DNA of 16,218 nucleotides, from contig JANTGL010000027.1 of the NCBI GenBank assembly GCA_024762915.1, forward strand, positions 1 to 16,218, given 5' to 3'. The first letter of the stretch is position 1. The number at the start of each line of letters is the position of its first letter. Both the position numbers and the translations under genes were made by a program. This document shows, one piece after another, positions 16,013 to 16,218 of the stretch. The stretch comes from Bacteroidales bacterium (GTDB lineage Bacteria > Bacteroidota > Bacteroidia > Bacteroidales > JAADGE01). Below the pieces are notes generated by a model. It was not told the DNA's origin, did not search any database, and worked only from the letters and a program-made list of their open reading frames with translations.

Positions 16013-16218
16013 ATGATTTATATTTCATCACATAATATTATTTCTTCTCTGGGTTTTACTTCTGAAGAAAACCTGTCAAACATCAGAAAAGGCATTTCAG
16101 GCATTCAATTGTCCGAAAATAAAAAATTATCCCCCGATCCCGTTTTCGTTTCATTTGTTTCATACGATAAAACGGAAAAAATGTTTTCTCAAATTTGCGA
16201 AAATTCAAAAAAATATAC
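16013..16218 (+). CDS. Beta-ketoacyl-ACP synthase (FabB/FabF-type thiolase fold), N-terminal fragment
   Basis: Only the first 68 codons are in the window; the gene continues off the right edge. The start MIYISSHNIISSLGFTSEEN followed by IRKGISGIQ matches the N-terminus of the ketoacyl synthase family, where the first strand is followed by 'G..S.lG...ee....l..G.sGi'. The catalytic Cys-His-His residues lie further on and cannot be checked. Members condense acyl chains with malonyl-ACP in fatty-acid, polyene or polyketide synthesis. The divergence from FabF (no VVITGxG start) hints at a secondary pathway enzyme such as those of aryl-polyene/flexirubin clusters, but that is a guess from recall. 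The ATG at 16013 is the first in frame and follows an exact -7 element. Confidence 0.75.
   Translation, partial: MIYISSHNIISSLGFTSEENLSNIRKGISGIQLSENKKLSPDPVFVSFVSYDKTEKMFSQICENSKKY

Noticed and set aside
1..16218. Mobile element, CRISPR array, defence or toxin-antitoxin locus
   Set aside because: No transposase or integrase motif, no regularly spaced repeats, no terminal inverted repeats flanking a block, and no attachment-site duplication at the tRNA 3' ends were seen.

Overview
The window looks like chromosomal DNA from a member of the Bacteroidota (Bacteroidetes). The DNA is visibly AT-rich. Signal peptides have the short MKK...SQ/AQ form usual there. Upstream regions lack strong Shine-Dalgarno sequences, and several carry the TAnnTTTG -7 element typical of the phylum. 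No insertion sequence, integrase, CRISPR array or phage gene is visible. All intergenic gaps are under about 150 bases.

Left part (1-2053): a thioredoxin-fold YyaL/SSP411-type (DUF255) protein enters from the left edge on the minus strand. It is divergent from a plus-strand tandem universal stress protein, which ends at a good intrinsic terminator. Two plus-strand tRNA genes follow, tRNA-Thr(CGT) and tRNA-Gly(CCC), sharing one promoter.

Centre (2074-7254): one minus-strand gene encodes a 1726-residue protein and is the most unusual item here. Its first ~725 residues are a complete cation-chloride cotransporter (SLC12/NKCC-like permease plus C-terminal domain). About 670 charged helical residues follow, then a P-loop ATPase with Walker A and B motifs and a winged-helix-like end. 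I do not know this architecture as a described system.

Right-centre (7376-14941, all minus strand): reading in the direction of transcription, a probable operon holds xseA (exonuclease VII large subunit), an AI-2E/PerM-family membrane protein, a DUF2339 polytopic membrane protein and its usual partner, a DUF3999 protein. Next come a secreted coiled-coil protein and an outer-membrane beta-barrel protein, each with its own likely promoter. A strong terminator after the barrel gene separates this block from the transporter-ATPase gene.

Right end (15062-16218): a secreted SUMF1/FGE-fold protein lacking the catalytic cysteines (minus) is divergent from the first 68 codons of a beta-ketoacyl-ACP synthase (plus), which runs off the right edge.

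Four reading frames can be opened at upstream TTG codons. For three of them (perM-like, DUF2339, DUF3999) I moved the start to a nearby ATG. For xseA the TTG appears to be the real start.
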